A stretch of DNA of 64,000 bases from Candidatus Rokuibacteriota bacterium (GCA_016200085.1 JACQFL010000046.1:1-64000), one strand, 5' to 3'. Positions 22,824-32,201 are shown, counted from the stretch's first letter. The notes: generated by a model not told the origin, from the sequence alone. Numbers and translations: made by a program.

Positions 22824-25256
22824 ATGATGTCCCCGGAATCGACCCGCGAACGGTGGATCGGACGCCCGGTCAAGCGCGTGGAAGATCACCGTCTCCTCAC
22901 CGGGCGCGGGACGTACATCGACGACCACCCGCCCGTGGCGAACGTCCACGCCGCGGCGATCGTGCGCTCGCCGCACGCCCACGCGCGCATTCTCGGCTAC
23001 GACGTCTCGGCCGCGCTCGCGATGCCCGGGGTGGTGGGTGTGATCACCGGAGCCGACGTCGCCGCGAGCACCAAGCCCTTCGGGGTCGGCGTGACGGCGC
23101 CCGTCCATTACTACTGCGCCGCGACGGACAAGGCGCGCTTCGTCGGCGAGCCCGTCGCGGTGGTGGTTGCGAAGAACCGTTACCTGGCCGAGGATGCCGC
23201 GGAGGCGGTCGTCGTCCACTACGAGCCGCTGCCCGCCGTGGTCGATCCCGAGCGCGCGCTGGAGCCCGACGCGCCGGTGTTGCACGAGACGGTGGGCACG
23301 AACCTCGCGGGCAATCGCCGGCTCGTGTACGGCGATCCGGATCGCGCCTTCGCGGAGGCCGAGGTCGTGATCCGCGAGCGCTTCCGGTTTCCGAAGTACG
23401 CCTCGACGCCGATCGAGACCTACGGCGTCATCGCCCGCTGGGACGGCCTGGACGGCGTGCTCACGGTGTGGTCGAACTTCATGGGGCCGTTCATCATGCA
23501 CCCGCTGGTGGCGCGGGTGCTCGGGCTGCCCGAGAATCGCCTGCGCTTCATCGTGCCGCCGGACATCGGCGGCTCGTTCGGGATCAAGTCGAGCATCTAT
23601 CCGTACATGGCGCTGATCGGGCTCGCCGCCATGAAGACCGGGGTGGCCGTCAAGTGGATCGAGGACCGCCGCGAGCACCTGCTCGCCTCGTCGAGCGGCA
23701 CCGATCGCGTCGCCTATCGCGAGCTGGCGGCGCGGCGAGACGGCACGATCCTCGGCATGCGGTACCGGTGGATCGACAACGTCGGCGGCTACATCCGCAG
23801 CCCCGAGCCCGGGTGCAGCTTTCGTCCGACCGGCAACTTCGTCGGTCCGTATGCCTTTCAGCACCTCGAGGTCGACGCCTCGGTGGTGATGACCAACAAG
23901 AGCCTGACGGGTCCCAACCGCGGCTACGCGTGCGGCCACCTGTACTTCGAGACGGAGGGGATGATCGATCGTCTCGCCGCCACGCTCGGCATGGATCCGG
24001 TCGCGGTGCGCCGCAAGAACCTGATCCCGGCCACCGCGTTTCCCTACCGCACGCCGACCGGCGGGCTCTACGACAGCGGCGACTACGAGGCCACCCTCGA
24101 TCGCGCCCTCGAGCACGCGGACTACGCCGGCCTGCGCCGGCGGCAAGTCGAGGCCCGGGCGGCCGGGCGCTGGTTCGGCATCGGCGTGGCCCTGGCCGTC
24201 GACCCCTCCGTCTCCAACATGGGCTACGTCGCCACGGCGCTCGACCCGCAGTTCCGCGCCAAGCCGGAGTACCTGCCGAAGTCGGGCGCGATGGACGCGG
24301 CAACCGTGAAGGTCGACCCGCTCGGCCGCGTCACCGCGATCATGGCGACCACGCCCCAGGGGCAGGGCCACCAGACCGTCGTCTCCCAGATCATCGCCGA
24401 CGAGCTCGGGCTCCGGCCCGAGGACGTCACCGTGGTGGACGAGATGGACACGTTCACCCGCGTGTGGTCGATCTCGTCGGGCACGTACTCGAGCCGCTTC
24501 GGCTCCGTGGGCGCCGGCGCCGCCGCGCTCGCGGCGCGGAAGCTGCGCGCCAAGCTCGTGGACTACGCCGCGCACCTCATGGAGGTTCCCGTCGAGCAGG
24601 TCGAGTTCCGCGACGGGACCGCACGGATGAAGGGCGGCCAGGGCCCGTCCTACACGGTCAAGGATCTCGCGGGACGGGCCCACTGGAACGCCACCTCGAT
24701 GCCCGAGGGCATGGAGCAGGGGCTGCAGGCCACGGCGGTGTTCGGCTTCAGCGTCGCCGGCGCCGTCGACGCCCAGGACCGCGTGAACTCCTCGAATACC
24801 TACGGCTTCATCGCGGAGGTCATGGCCGTCGAGATCGACCGGGCGACGGCGGCGGTGACGATCGACAAGTACGTCACCGTCCACGACGCCGGCACCATCA
24901 TCAACCCCATGATCGCCGAGGGCCAGATCTACGGCGGCGCGCTCCACGGCCTGGGCGGCGCCATGTTCGAGGAGCTCGCCTACGACGACGACGGCCAGCT
25001 TCTCACCGGCACCTTCATGGACTACCTCGTGCCCACGGCCAGCGAGGCGCCCACCATCGACATCGCCCACGTGGTGTCGCCCTCGCCGCTGACGCCGCTG
25101 GGCTCGAAGGGCCTCGGCGAATCGTCGTCGATGACGGTCCCCGCCGTCCTCGCCAACGCCGTTAGCGACGCCCTGGCCCCTCTCGGTGTCCGCATCACGC
25201 AGCTGCCGATCACGCCCAGTCGCCTCTGGCATCTCATCGAGGATGCGAAGACGTGA
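22824..25256 (+). CDS. Xanthine dehydrogenase/CO dehydrogenase-family molybdenum large subunit
   Basis: Molybdopterin-binding large subunit of 810 aa. It begins with the usual WIGRPVKRVEDHRLLTGRG, includes PDIGGSFGIKSS and ends with SKGLGESSSMTVPAVLANA, where the Glu of GLGE is the catalytic base of the family. The loop that reads AYRGAGR in form II enzymes and AYxCSFR in form I CO dehydrogenase reads GPNRGYACGH here (near residues 362-371), so it is not a classical CO dehydrogenase. It forms an operon with the FAD and FeS subunits, overlapping them. The product likely hydroxylates an aromatic or heterocyclic carbon. Confidence 0.92.
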   Translation: MMSPESTRERWIGRPVKRVEDHRLLTGRGTYIDDHPPVANVHAAAIVRSPHAHARILGYDVSAALAMPGVVGVITGADVAASTKPFGVGVTAPVHYYCAATDKARFVGEPVAVVVAKNRYLAEDAAEAVVVHYEPLPAVVDPERALEPDAPVLHETVGTNLAGNRRLVYGDPDRAFAEAEVVIRERFRFPKYASTPIETYGVIARWDGLDGVLTVWSNFMGPFIMHPLVARVLGLPENRLRFIVPPDIGGSFGIKSSIYPYMALIGLAAMKTGVAVKWIEDRREHLLASSSGTDRVAYRELAARRDGTILGMRYRWIDNVGGYIRSPEPGCSFRPTGNFVGPYAFQHLEVDASVVMTNKSLTGPNRGYACGHLYFETEGMIDRLAATLGMDPVAVRRKNLIPATAFPYRTPTGGLYDSGDYEATLDRALEHADYAGLRRRQVEARAAGRWFGIGVALAVDPSVSNMGYVATALDPQFRAKPEYLPKSGAMDAATVKVDPLGRVTAIMATTPQGQGHQTVVSQIIADELGLRPEDVTVVDEMDTFTRVWSISSGTYSSRFGSVGAGAAALAARKLRAKLVDYAAHLMEVPVEQVEFRDGTARMKGGQGPSYTVKDLAGRAHWNATSMPEGMEQGLQATAVFGFSVAGAVDAQDRVNSSNTYGFIAEVMAVEIDRATAAVTIDKYVTVHDAGTIINPMIAEGQIYGGALHGLGGAMFEELAYDDDGQLLTGTFMDYLVPTASEAPTIDIAHVVSPSPLTPLGSKGLGESSSMTVPAVLANAVSDALAPLGVRITQLPITPSRLWHLIEDAKT

Positions 25257-26125
25257 AACCGGTCAAGTTCGAGTACCACGCGCCGGCGACCGTCGATGAG
25301 GCCCTTGCCCTCCTCGGCCGCTACGGCGGCGAGGCGAAGATCCTCGCCGGGGGCCAGAGCCTGATGCCGTTGATGAACTTCCGGCTCAGCCGGCCGGCCG
25401 CGCTGATCGATCTCAACCGCATCGCCAGCCTCGCGTACATCCGGGAGGACGACGGCCACCTCGCCTTCGGCGCGATGACCCGCCAGCGCACGGTGGAGTT
25501 CTCACCGGTGGTCGCTCAGCGCCTGCCGCTGCTGCGCGAGGCCACGCGCTGGGTCGGCCACCTGCCCATCCGCTCGCGTGGCACCATCGGCGGCAGCATC
25601 GCCCACGCCGACCCGGCGGCCGAGTACCCGGCCGTCCTCACCGCGCTGGACGGCGAGGTGCGCGTGCGCGGACCGCGCGGCGAGCGCGTGCTCAAGGCCT
25701 CCGACCTGTTCGTGACCTACCTGACCACCAGGCTCGAGCCCGACGAGATCCTCACCGAGGTCCGCCTGCCCGCCATGCCGGCGGGCGCGGGCCATGCCTT
25801 CGAGGAGTTCGCGCGTCGCCACGGCGATTTCGCGATCGTCGGCATCGCGGCGATGGTCGTCCGCGACGGCGGGCGCTGCCGCCAGGCGCGGCTGGCGACC
25901 GCGGGCGCGGGCCCCGTGCCCGTGCGGCTGCGCGCCGCCGAGGAGATCCTCGAGCGTGACGGGCTCGGCGACCGCGCGATCGAGGCGGCCACCGCGCGCG
26001 CGGCCGAGCTCGTGAGCCCCGATGCCGACATCCACGCCTCGGCGGACTACCGCCGCCACCTCACGCGCGTGCTGGCGGCGCGGGCGCTGCGCCGCGCCGC
26101 GGGGCCGGGGGCGCGCCGTGGCTGA
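25253..26125 (+). CDS. FAD-binding medium subunit of the molybdenum hydroxylase
   Basis: 290 aa from GTG 25253, overlapping the large-subunit stop by 4 nt (GTGA). The FAD-binding motifs are AKILAGGQSLMPLMNFRL (residues 28-45) and RSRGTIGGSIAHADPAAEYP near 108-126, followed by the CO_deh_flav_C domain. It passes electrons from the FeS subunit to the final acceptor. Gene order L-M-S differs from coxMSL. Confidence 0.93.
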   Translation: MKPVKFEYHAPATVDEALALLGRYGGEAKILAGGQSLMPLMNFRLSRPAALIDLNRIASLAYIREDDGHLAFGAMTRQRTVEFSPVVAQRLPLLREATRWVGHLPIRSRGTIGGSIAHADPAAEYPAVLTALDGEVRVRGPRGERVLKASDLFVTYLTTRLEPDEILTEVRLPAMPAGAGHAFEEFARRHGDFAIVGIAAMVVRDGGRCRQARLATAGAGPVPVRLRAAEEILERDGLGDRAIEAATARAAELVSPDADIHASADYRRHLTRVLAARALRRAAGPGARRG

Positions 26126-26600
26126 GCCCGTCACCGTGCGGTTGACCGTCAACGGCGTCGGCCACGAGGGCCGGTGCGAGCCGCGCAAGCTCCTCGTCGA
26201 CTTCCTGCGCGAGGACCTCGCCCTCACCGGCACCCACGTCGGCTGCGAGCACGGGATCTGCGGGGCGTGCACGGTGCTGATCGACGGCGTGGCCGCGCGC
26301 TCGTGCATCATGCTCGCGGTGCAGGCCGACGGCGCCGAGATCGTGACGATCGAGGGGCTGATGCAGGACGGCGCGCTCCACCCGTTGCAGGCGGCCTTCC
26401 GCGAGCACCACGGCCTGCAGTGCGGCTTCTGCACCCCGGGCATGCTGATGACCGCGCTCGACTTCCTGCGCGTGAACCCGACGCCGACGGAGCCCGAGAT
26501 CCGCGAGGCTCTCTCGGCCGTGCTGTGCCGCTGCACCGGCTACCACGGCATCGTCAAGGCCGTGGCGGCGGCCGCTCCCGTGCTCGCGAAGCGCGCGTGA
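26118..26600 (+). CDS. 2Fe-2S small subunit of the molybdenum hydroxylase
   Basis: 160 aa from GTG 26118, overlapping the FAD-subunit gene by 8 nt. The plant-type cluster is CEHGICGACTVLIDG with a later Cys at RSC; the second cluster is QCGFCTPGML and AVLCRCTGYHGI. The protein relays electrons from molybdenum to FAD. With the two genes before it, it makes a complete three-subunit enzyme. Confidence 0.95.
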   Translation: MAEPVTVRLTVNGVGHEGRCEPRKLLVDFLREDLALTGTHVGCEHGICGACTVLIDGVAARSCIMLAVQADGAEIVTIEGLMQDGALHPLQAAFREHHGLQCGFCTPGMLMTALDFLRVNPTPTEPEIREALSAVLCRCTGYHGIVKAVAAAAPVLAKRA

Positions 26601-27916
26601 GCACGCCCTCCCCGTTCCTCGAGCCCGAGATCGAGACCGCCTCGCGGGCCACCCTCACCGGGATCCAGGACACGCGGTTGCGAGAGCAGGTGACCCACGC
26701 CTGGACCAGCAGCCCGTTCTACCGGCACAAGCTGACCGCGGCCGGGGTCACGCCCGAGCAGGTGCGGACCCTGGCCGACCTGCCCCGGTTGCCGTTCACG
26801 ACGAAGGACGAGCTCAAGCAGGACCAGGCCGACCATCCGCTCTGGGGCACCCTCCTCGCCGTGCCGTTCGAGGATTGCCTGCGCGTGCACATGACCTCGG
26901 CGACGACCGGCCGCCCCCTCGCCTTCCTCGACACCCGCGACGACTGGCACGGCTTCTACCACTGCTACGCGCGGTCGCTGCACGCCTTCGGGGTGCGCCG
27001 GTCGGACGTGGTGATGGCGGCGTTCTCCTACGGCCCCTGGATCGGCTACTGGTCCGGCTTCTACGCCGCGCAGGACCTCGGCGCGCTGGTGTTCCCCGCG
27101 GGCGGCCTGTCCACGGACCAGCGGATCGACGCGCTGCGGACGTATCCGATCACCGTGCTCGGCTGCACGCCGTCCTACGCGCTCTTCCTCGCCGAGCAAG
27201 CCGCGAAGAAGGGCATCGACCTCGCGCGGGAGACGAAGATCCGGCTGACCTGGCATACCGGCGAGCCGGGGGCCTCGATCCCGGCCACCAAGGCCAGGAT
27301 CGAGGCGGCGTTCGGCGCGCGCGCCTTCGACCTCCCCGGGCTCACCGAGATCGCGGCGTGGGGCTTCGAGTGCGAGGCCAGCGGCCTGACCCACGTCCAC
27401 GAGGACTACTGCTATCCGGAGGTTCTCGACGAGGCGGACCGGCCGGTGCGGCCGGGCGAGCGGGGCGAGCTCGTCTTCACCAGCCTCTACCGCAAGGCCA
27501 TGCCGCTGCTGCGCTACCGCACGCGCGACATCGTGCAGCTGGCCGACCGGCCCTGCCCGTGCGGGCGCACGCTCGTCGCCTTCGAGGGCGGGGTGCTCGC
27601 GCGGGTGGACGACATGAAGAAGATCCGCGGCATCATCGTCTACCCGCGCCGCATCGAGGAGATCGTGCGCGCCCATGCCGGCGTGGACGAGTTCCAGATC
27701 GTCTTCCGTCGCGTCGCCGGGCTCGACGAGATCTGCGTGCGCGTCGATCCCGCACCGGCCGCTGATCGCGATCGCCTGCGCGATGCGGTCGCTCATGACC
27801 TCCACGTCGGTCTCGGGATCCGCGCGGGCGTGGAGGTCACCGAGCCCGGCGCGCTCCCCCGGTTCGATCACAAGGCCCGCCGCGTGGTCGACGAGCGCAC
27901 CGAAGTTCCGTTCTAG
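26597..27916 (+). CDS. Phenylacetate-CoA ligase-like (PaaK family) adenylate-forming enzyme
   Basis: 439 aa from GTG 26597, overlapping the FeS-subunit gene by 4 nt. It shows the PaaK features: AWTSSPFYRHKL at the start, HMTSATTGRPLAF as the phosphate loop, LPGLTEIAAWGFECEA and the C-terminal RSRCKG-type hinge replaced by ARVDDMKKIRG. These enzymes activate aromatic acids with ATP and CoA. Coupling to a molybdenum hydroxylase suggests that an aromatic acid is activated and then hydroxylated, or the reverse. The substrate is not defined by the sequence. Confidence 0.88.
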   Translation: MSTPSPFLEPEIETASRATLTGIQDTRLREQVTHAWTSSPFYRHKLTAAGVTPEQVRTLADLPRLPFTTKDELKQDQADHPLWGTLLAVPFEDCLRVHMTSATTGRPLAFLDTRDDWHGFYHCYARSLHAFGVRRSDVVMAAFSYGPWIGYWSGFYAAQDLGALVFPAGGLSTDQRIDALRTYPITVLGCTPSYALFLAEQAAKKGIDLARETKIRLTWHTGEPGASIPATKARIEAAFGARAFDLPGLTEIAAWGFECEASGLTHVHEDYCYPEVLDEADRPVRPGERGELVFTSLYRKAMPLLRYRTRDIVQLADRPCPCGRTLVAFEGGVLARVDDMKKIRGIIVYPRRIEEIVRAHAGVDEFQIVFRRVAGLDEICVRVDPAPAADRDRLRDAVAHDLHVGLGIRAGVEVTEPGALPRFDHKARRVVDERTEVPF

Positions 27917-27937
27917 GTCAGCCGGCAGCCGGGTCCT

Positions 27938-28408
27938 TCAATCACCGAGGCGCTGCTCCAGCTCTTCGATGCGCGCTTGCAAGCCTGCCATGTGCTGCTT
28001 GAGATCCGCGAAATCGCGCTCCAGGATCTCGCGCCGCCCGGTCTCGTCGGCGAGCCGCATCTCGATCCGGCGCAGCGACTGGACGATCGCCTGGTATTCC
28101 TGCTCGAGGCGCTCGAAGCGCCGGTAGATCTCGTCGAAGTGGGACAGCAGGTCGCCGAACCGCCTGTCGACCTTATCGAAGCGCCGGTCGACCTCATCGA
28201 ACCGCCGGTCGACCTCGGCGAACCGCCGGTCCATCTGCGCTTGCATGTCGGCGAAGCGCTGATCGACTTGCGCGAAGCGCTGATCAACTTGCGCGAAGCG
28301 CTGATCGACCTGGGCGAAGCGCTGATCGACCTGCGCGAAGTGCTCGTCCACCCTCGTGAACTGCTGCCCGAGGAACTCGACGAGCTGCTGGTACTCCCCG
28401 GAGGTCAT
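27938..28408 (-). CDS. Coiled-coil protein with tandem seven-residue repeats
   Basis: 156 aa, almost all predicted helix. Four near-identical copies of AQVDQRF (residues 24-52) and four of xxVDRRF (58-84) form heptads, encoded by 21-bp tandem repeats. Then DLLSHFDEIYRRFERLEQ and more coiled coil follow to the end. It has no signal or membrane helix. Similar VDxRF-repeat proteins are widespread but without known function. The ATG at 28408 lacks a strong Shine-Dalgarno. It is convergent with the PaaK-like gene and divergent from the next large-subunit gene. Confidence 0.7.
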   Translation of the reverse strand: MTSGEYQQLVEFLGQQFTRVDEHFAQVDQRFAQVDQRFAQVDQRFAQVDQRFADMQAQMDRRFAEVDRRFDEVDRRFDKVDRRFGDLLSHFDEIYRRFERLEQEYQAIVQSLRRIEMRLADETGRREILERDFADLKQHMAGLQARIEELEQRLGD

Positions 28409-28499
28409 GGCTCGTGTCTACTCCAGAGCGACGCCTCGTTCAAGTGTATCCGAACTCTGGCATAGTGGCGGCGATGCCGACGACCGTTCGGGGTTTCCC

Positions 28500-30827
28500 A
28501 TGATCGGCGCGCGCGTTCCACGCGTCGAGGACGCGCGGCTGCTGGCCGGCCGCGGGCGGTTCGTGGGCGACATCGTCCTTCCGCGGATGGCGCACGTGGC
28601 GTTCGCGCGCAGCGTGCACGCGCACGCGCGGATCCGGGCGATCGACCGGACGGCAGCGCTCTCGGCGCCCGGCGTGATCGACGTCGCCACGGCGAGCGAT
28701 CTCGCGGTGCCGCCACTCGTGGCGGCGTCGAAGATGAAAGGCTACCGCCCGACGGGCTGGCCGGTGCTCGCTTCGGGAAAGGTGCGATGGGCGGGGGAGG
28801 CGGTCGCCGCGGTCGTCGCTGACAGCCGGTACGCCGCGGAGGACGCGGCGGAGGCCGTCGGCGTCGACTACGAGCCGCTGCCCGTCGCCGCCGATCCCGC
28901 GGCCGCGATGCTCGCGGGGGCTCCGCTGGTTCACGAGGAGGCGGAGAGCAATGTGCTCGTGACGCGGACGTTCAGCCAGGGCGATGCCGCCGCGGCGCTG
29001 CAGCAGGCCGTCACCGTCGTGCGGGAGCGCTTCACGTTCCACCGGCACGCGGGCATCGCCATGGAGAACCGCGCCTGCCTCGCCGAGTTCTCGCCGGACG
29101 CCGGGCTCACGCTGTGGTCCGCGACCCAGATCCCCGGCATCGCCCGGGACTGCCTCGCCGATCTCCTGGGCCTGCCCGCGAGCCGCGTGCGCGTGATCGC
29201 CCCCGACGTCGGGGGCGGCTTCGGTATCAAGACCGTGCTCTACCCGGAGGAGGTCGTCGTCGCGGCGCTCGCTCGACGGCTCGGCCGGCCGGTGAAGTGG
29301 ACGGGCGACCGGCGCGAGGATCTCCAGTCGAGCACGCAGTCGTGGGACGAGGTCATCGACGCGGCGCTCGGCTTCGACGCGGCCGGCCGCGTCGTCGCGC
29401 TCACCGCCCGGGTCGTCGGGGACCTCGGTGCGTACTCGATCTACCCGTGGACCGCCGCCATCGAGGTGCTGCAGGTCGTGGGCTTCCTGCCCGGCCCGTA
29501 CCGGGTGCCGCACTATCTCGCCGAGGCCGTCGGGGTCGCGACGAACAAGACGCCCATGGGCCCGTACCGCGGCGTCGGCCGTCCGGTCTCCACCTTCGTG
29601 ATGGAGTCGCTGATGGATCGCGCGGCGCGCACGCTCGACACCGATCCCATCGACCTGCGCCTGCGCAACGTCATCCGGCCCGAGGACTTTCCGTATCGCT
29701 CGCCGTCGGGGCTGGTGTGGGACAGCGGGTGCTTCACCGAGTCGCTGGAGCAGGTGCGCGCGCTGGCCGGCTACGACGCCCTGCGCGCGGACCAGCGCGC
29801 GGCGTCGAACGGCCGCGTGCGCCGGGGCATCGGCGTGGCGACGTACGTCGAGCTGACGGGCGTGGGCTCGGCCATCCCCGTCGCCCCGGGCGCCGACGTG
29901 GCGACGGGGACGGAGGGCATCACGTTGCGGGTCGAGCCCGGCGGCGCCATCACGCTGCTCTCATCGCTGGCCGGGTTCGGTCAGGGCATCGAGACCACGC
30001 TGGCCCAGGTGGTCGCCTCGGAGCTGGGCGTGGCCGTCGAGCAGGTCGTCGTGCTCCACGGCGACACGGGACGGAGCCCCCACGGCACGGGGGCCTACGC
30101 GAGCCGCAGCGCCGTGCTCGGCGGCGGCGCCGCGATCCTCGCGTCGCGCGCGGTCCGCGAGAAGGCGCTCGCCATCGCGGCGCATCTGCTCGAGGCCGCG
30201 CCGGCCGACCTCACGCTCGAGGACGGGCTGATCTCCGTGCGCGGCACGCCCGACCGCCGGGTGTCCCTCGCCGAGGTCGCCCGGATCGCCTACGCGGGCG
30301 GGCGCCGGATACCGCGGGACATCGAGCCCGGCCTCGAGGCCACCCGCTTCTACGACCCCTTCTTCGGCACGGCCTCGAACGCCACCCATCTGGCGGTGGT
30401 GGACGTCGATACGGAGACCTGCGCGGTCTCGGTCGCGAAGTACGTCGTCGTCGAGGACTGCGGCCGCGTGATCAACCCGCTGATCGTGGAGGGCCAGACG
30501 GTCGGCGGCGTGGCGCAGGGCGTGGGCGCCGCACTCCTCGAGGAGGTCGTCCACGCCGAGGACGGCCAGCTCCTGACCGGCTCGCTCATGGATTACCTGG
30601 TGCCGACCGCCATGGAGATCCCGGCGATCGAGGTGCGGCATCTCGACCGGCCGTCACCCACCACGCTCGGGGGCTTCAAGGGGGTGGGCGAGGGCGGGAC
30701 CATCGGCGCCCCGGCGGCGATCGCCAACGCCGTCGCCGACGCGCTCGCGCCCCTGGGCATCGGCGTCGCCGAGCTCCCCATCACTCCCAATCGCATCTTC
30801 CGCCTTCTATCCCACAGGAAAGGCTGA
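28500..30827 (+). CDS. Second xanthine dehydrogenase-family large subunit, without partner subunits
   Basis: 775 aa from ATG 28500. It has the family opening IGARVPRVEDARLLAGRGRF, PDVGGGFGIKTVLYPEE, the form II-like loop GPYRGVGRP and the end FKGVGEGGTIGAPAAIANA with the catalytic Glu. It is related to the large subunit at 22824 but clearly diverged, so the two are probably not recent duplicates. No FAD or FeS subunit accompanies it; it could use the small subunits at 25253-26600. The upstream stretch lacks a clear Shine-Dalgarno. Confidence 0.9.
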   Translation: MIGARVPRVEDARLLAGRGRFVGDIVLPRMAHVAFARSVHAHARIRAIDRTAALSAPGVIDVATASDLAVPPLVAASKMKGYRPTGWPVLASGKVRWAGEAVAAVVADSRYAAEDAAEAVGVDYEPLPVAADPAAAMLAGAPLVHEEAESNVLVTRTFSQGDAAAALQQAVTVVRERFTFHRHAGIAMENRACLAEFSPDAGLTLWSATQIPGIARDCLADLLGLPASRVRVIAPDVGGGFGIKTVLYPEEVVVAALARRLGRPVKWTGDRREDLQSSTQSWDEVIDAALGFDAAGRVVALTARVVGDLGAYSIYPWTAAIEVLQVVGFLPGPYRVPHYLAEAVGVATNKTPMGPYRGVGRPVSTFVMESLMDRAARTLDTDPIDLRLRNVIRPEDFPYRSPSGLVWDSGCFTESLEQVRALAGYDALRADQRAASNGRVRRGIGVATYVELTGVGSAIPVAPGADVATGTEGITLRVEPGGAITLLSSLAGFGQGIETTLAQVVASELGVAVEQVVVLHGDTGRSPHGTGAYASRSAVLGGGAAILASRAVREKALAIAAHLLEAAPADLTLEDGLISVRGTPDRRVSLAEVARIAYAGGRRIPRDIEPGLEATRFYDPFFGTASNATHLAVVDVDTETCAVSVAKYVVVEDCGRVINPLIVEGQTVGGVAQGVGAALLEEVVHAEDGQLLTGSLMDYLVPTAMEIPAIEVRHLDRPSPTTLGGFKGVGEGGTIGAPAAIANAVADALAPLGIGVAELPITPNRIFRLLSHRKG

Positions 30828-30834
30828 GGGTTTC

Positions 30835-31170
30835 GTGACGGGCGCCGCGCGCGACGTCGGGCGCGCAATCGCGCTCACGCTGGCCGGCGGGGGCGCCGTT
30901 GCCCCGAGGACTGGAAGCGGCAGATCGACGTGGGGCTCTACGGCGTGCTCAACTGCTGTCACGCGGCCGCGCGGCGGCTCGCCGAGGGCAGGGCCGGGCG
31001 CATCGTCGACATCGTCGGCGACTCCGCGCGAGTCGGCCAGGCCACCAGCCACCGTCTCGGACGCACCGGCGATGTCGCGCCCTTCGTCGCGTTTCTCGCT
31101 TCCGACGCCGCGGGGCTGGGTCATCGGGCAGACGCTGAGCATCAGCGGAGGCTATTCGACGGCCGGCTGA
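30835..31170 (+). pseudogene. Remnant of a short-chain dehydrogenase/reductase gene
   Basis: In one frame the start reads VTGAARDVGRAIALTLAGGGA, the SDR cofactor motif. After a frame change a second frame reads KRQIDVGLYGVLNCCHAAA and GRIVDIVGDSARVGQ, and then DVAPFVAFLASDAAG; the first frame resumes with WVIGQTLSISGGYSTAG at the end. A full SDR has about 250 residues; only about 110 codons remain, and the Tyr-x-x-x-Lys region is gone. The gene has thus lost its centre and its frame. It lies 8 nt after the second large-subunit gene, where an SDR of the same pathway may once have been. Confidence 0.78.
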
Positions 31171-31223
31171 GAGCTGGCACGTCCCGTACCCGCTCATCCG
31201 TGCGGCGGTGCTACCATCGCGCG

Positions 31224-32201
31224 GTGAAGGCGCCGGCGCTCGTCGTGCTGGGCTGCGGATGGATCGCGCGGAGGCACGCGGCGGCTGCCCGGCGGCTCGG
31301 CGTGCCGCTGATCTTCGCGAGCCGCGACGCCGCACGCGCCGCGGCCTATGCGCGCCGCTTTCGCGCGCTCGCCGCCTATGGCGGCTACGCCGAGGCGCTC
31401 GCCGACCCGCGGGCCGCGGGGGCGATCGTCTGCACCCCCCACGATCGCCACGGCGCGGACGTGCTGGCCGCGCTCGCCGCCGGCCGCCACGTGCTCGTCG
31501 AGAAGCCGATCGCGCCCGGGCTCGAGGAGGCGGACCGGATGATCACGGCCGCCGACCAGGCGGGTCGGGTCCTGATGGTGGCCGAGAACTTTCACTACAT
31601 GCCGGCCTTTCGCCGGATCCGCGCGCTGCTCGAGAGCGGCCGGCTCGGGCAGCTGACCGAGATCCAGCTCATCTCTCGAGGGCTCAGCCCTCGCACGGGC
31701 TGGCGCGCCTCCGCCGCGGCGGGCGGCGGCGCGCTCATCGACGGCGGCATCCACTACGTCCACCTGCTCCGCTGGTGGGGTGGCGGGGTCCGCCGGGTGT
31801 TCGCGCTCGCGCCGACCCGGACCCTGGCGATGGAGGGCGAGGACGCGGTCAGCTTGGTCGCCGAGCTGGCCGGGGGCGCCGTCGGCCTGCTCTCCAATTC
31901 GCTTGCCGCGCCGGGTGTTCCGCGGTTTCAATGGTCTGCGGTGACCGGTCCCAGGGGCACGTGCTTCGTCGACAATCGGGGCCGCTTCGTCGTCCTGAGA
32001 GGCGGCGGCGCGCCGCGAGCATGGCTCTTCCGGCGTGACAGGCGCGGTCACGAGGCGATGCTCGCGGCCTTCGTGGCGGCGATCGGAGCCGGCGCTCCGG
32101 GCGAGATGGATGGCAGCGCCGGGCGGGCCGACGTCGCGGTCGTCCAGGCCGCCTATCGCTCGATGGCCACTCGCGCCGCGATGGACGTGAGCCCGTGCTG
32201 A
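31224..32201 (+). CDS. Gfo/Idh/MocA family NAD(P)-dependent oxidoreductase
   Basis: 325 aa from GTG 31224. Rossmann fold with LVVLGCGWIARRHA and the signature HVLVEKPIAPG near residues 91-101, followed by the C-terminal domain (AGGGALIDGGIHYVHLLRWW). Family members oxidise or reduce sugars, inositols or similar hydroxyl compounds. The catalytic Lys of EKP is present. A TACCAT hexamer (31212-31217) 6 nt before the GTG suggests a leaderless start. The next gene overlaps its end by 7 nt. Confidence 0.88.
   Translation: MKAPALVVLGCGWIARRHAAAARRLGVPLIFASRDAARAAAYARRFRALAAYGGYAEALADPRAAGAIVCTPHDRHGADVLAALAAGRHVLVEKPIAPGLEEADRMITAADQAGRVLMVAENFHYMPAFRRIRALLESGRLGQLTEIQLISRGLSPRTGWRASAAAGGGALIDGGIHYVHLLRWWGGGVRRVFALAPTRTLAMEGEDAVSLVAELAGGAVGLLSNSLAAPGVPRFQWSAVTGPRGTCFVDNRGRFVVLRGGGAPRAWLFRRDRRGHEAMLAAFVAAIGAGAPGEMDGSAGRADVAVVQAAYRSMATRAAMDVSPC

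Noticed and set aside
22770..25232. 820-codon minus-strand frame opposite the molybdenum large subunit
   Set aside because: It is a His/Arg/Val-rich antisense shadow caused by high GC at third positions; the plus strand carries a clear family match.
22824..26600. Aerobic CO dehydrogenase (coxL/M/S)
   Set aside because: The diagnostic AYxCSFR loop of form I CoxL is absent, and gene order is L-M-S rather than M-S-L, so the general molybdenum-hydroxylase label is safer.
28150..28345. 21-bp direct repeats as a CRISPR or iteron-like origin
   Set aside because: The repeats keep frame and encode heptads of a coiled-coil protein; there are no spacers, no replication protein gene and no AT-rich region.
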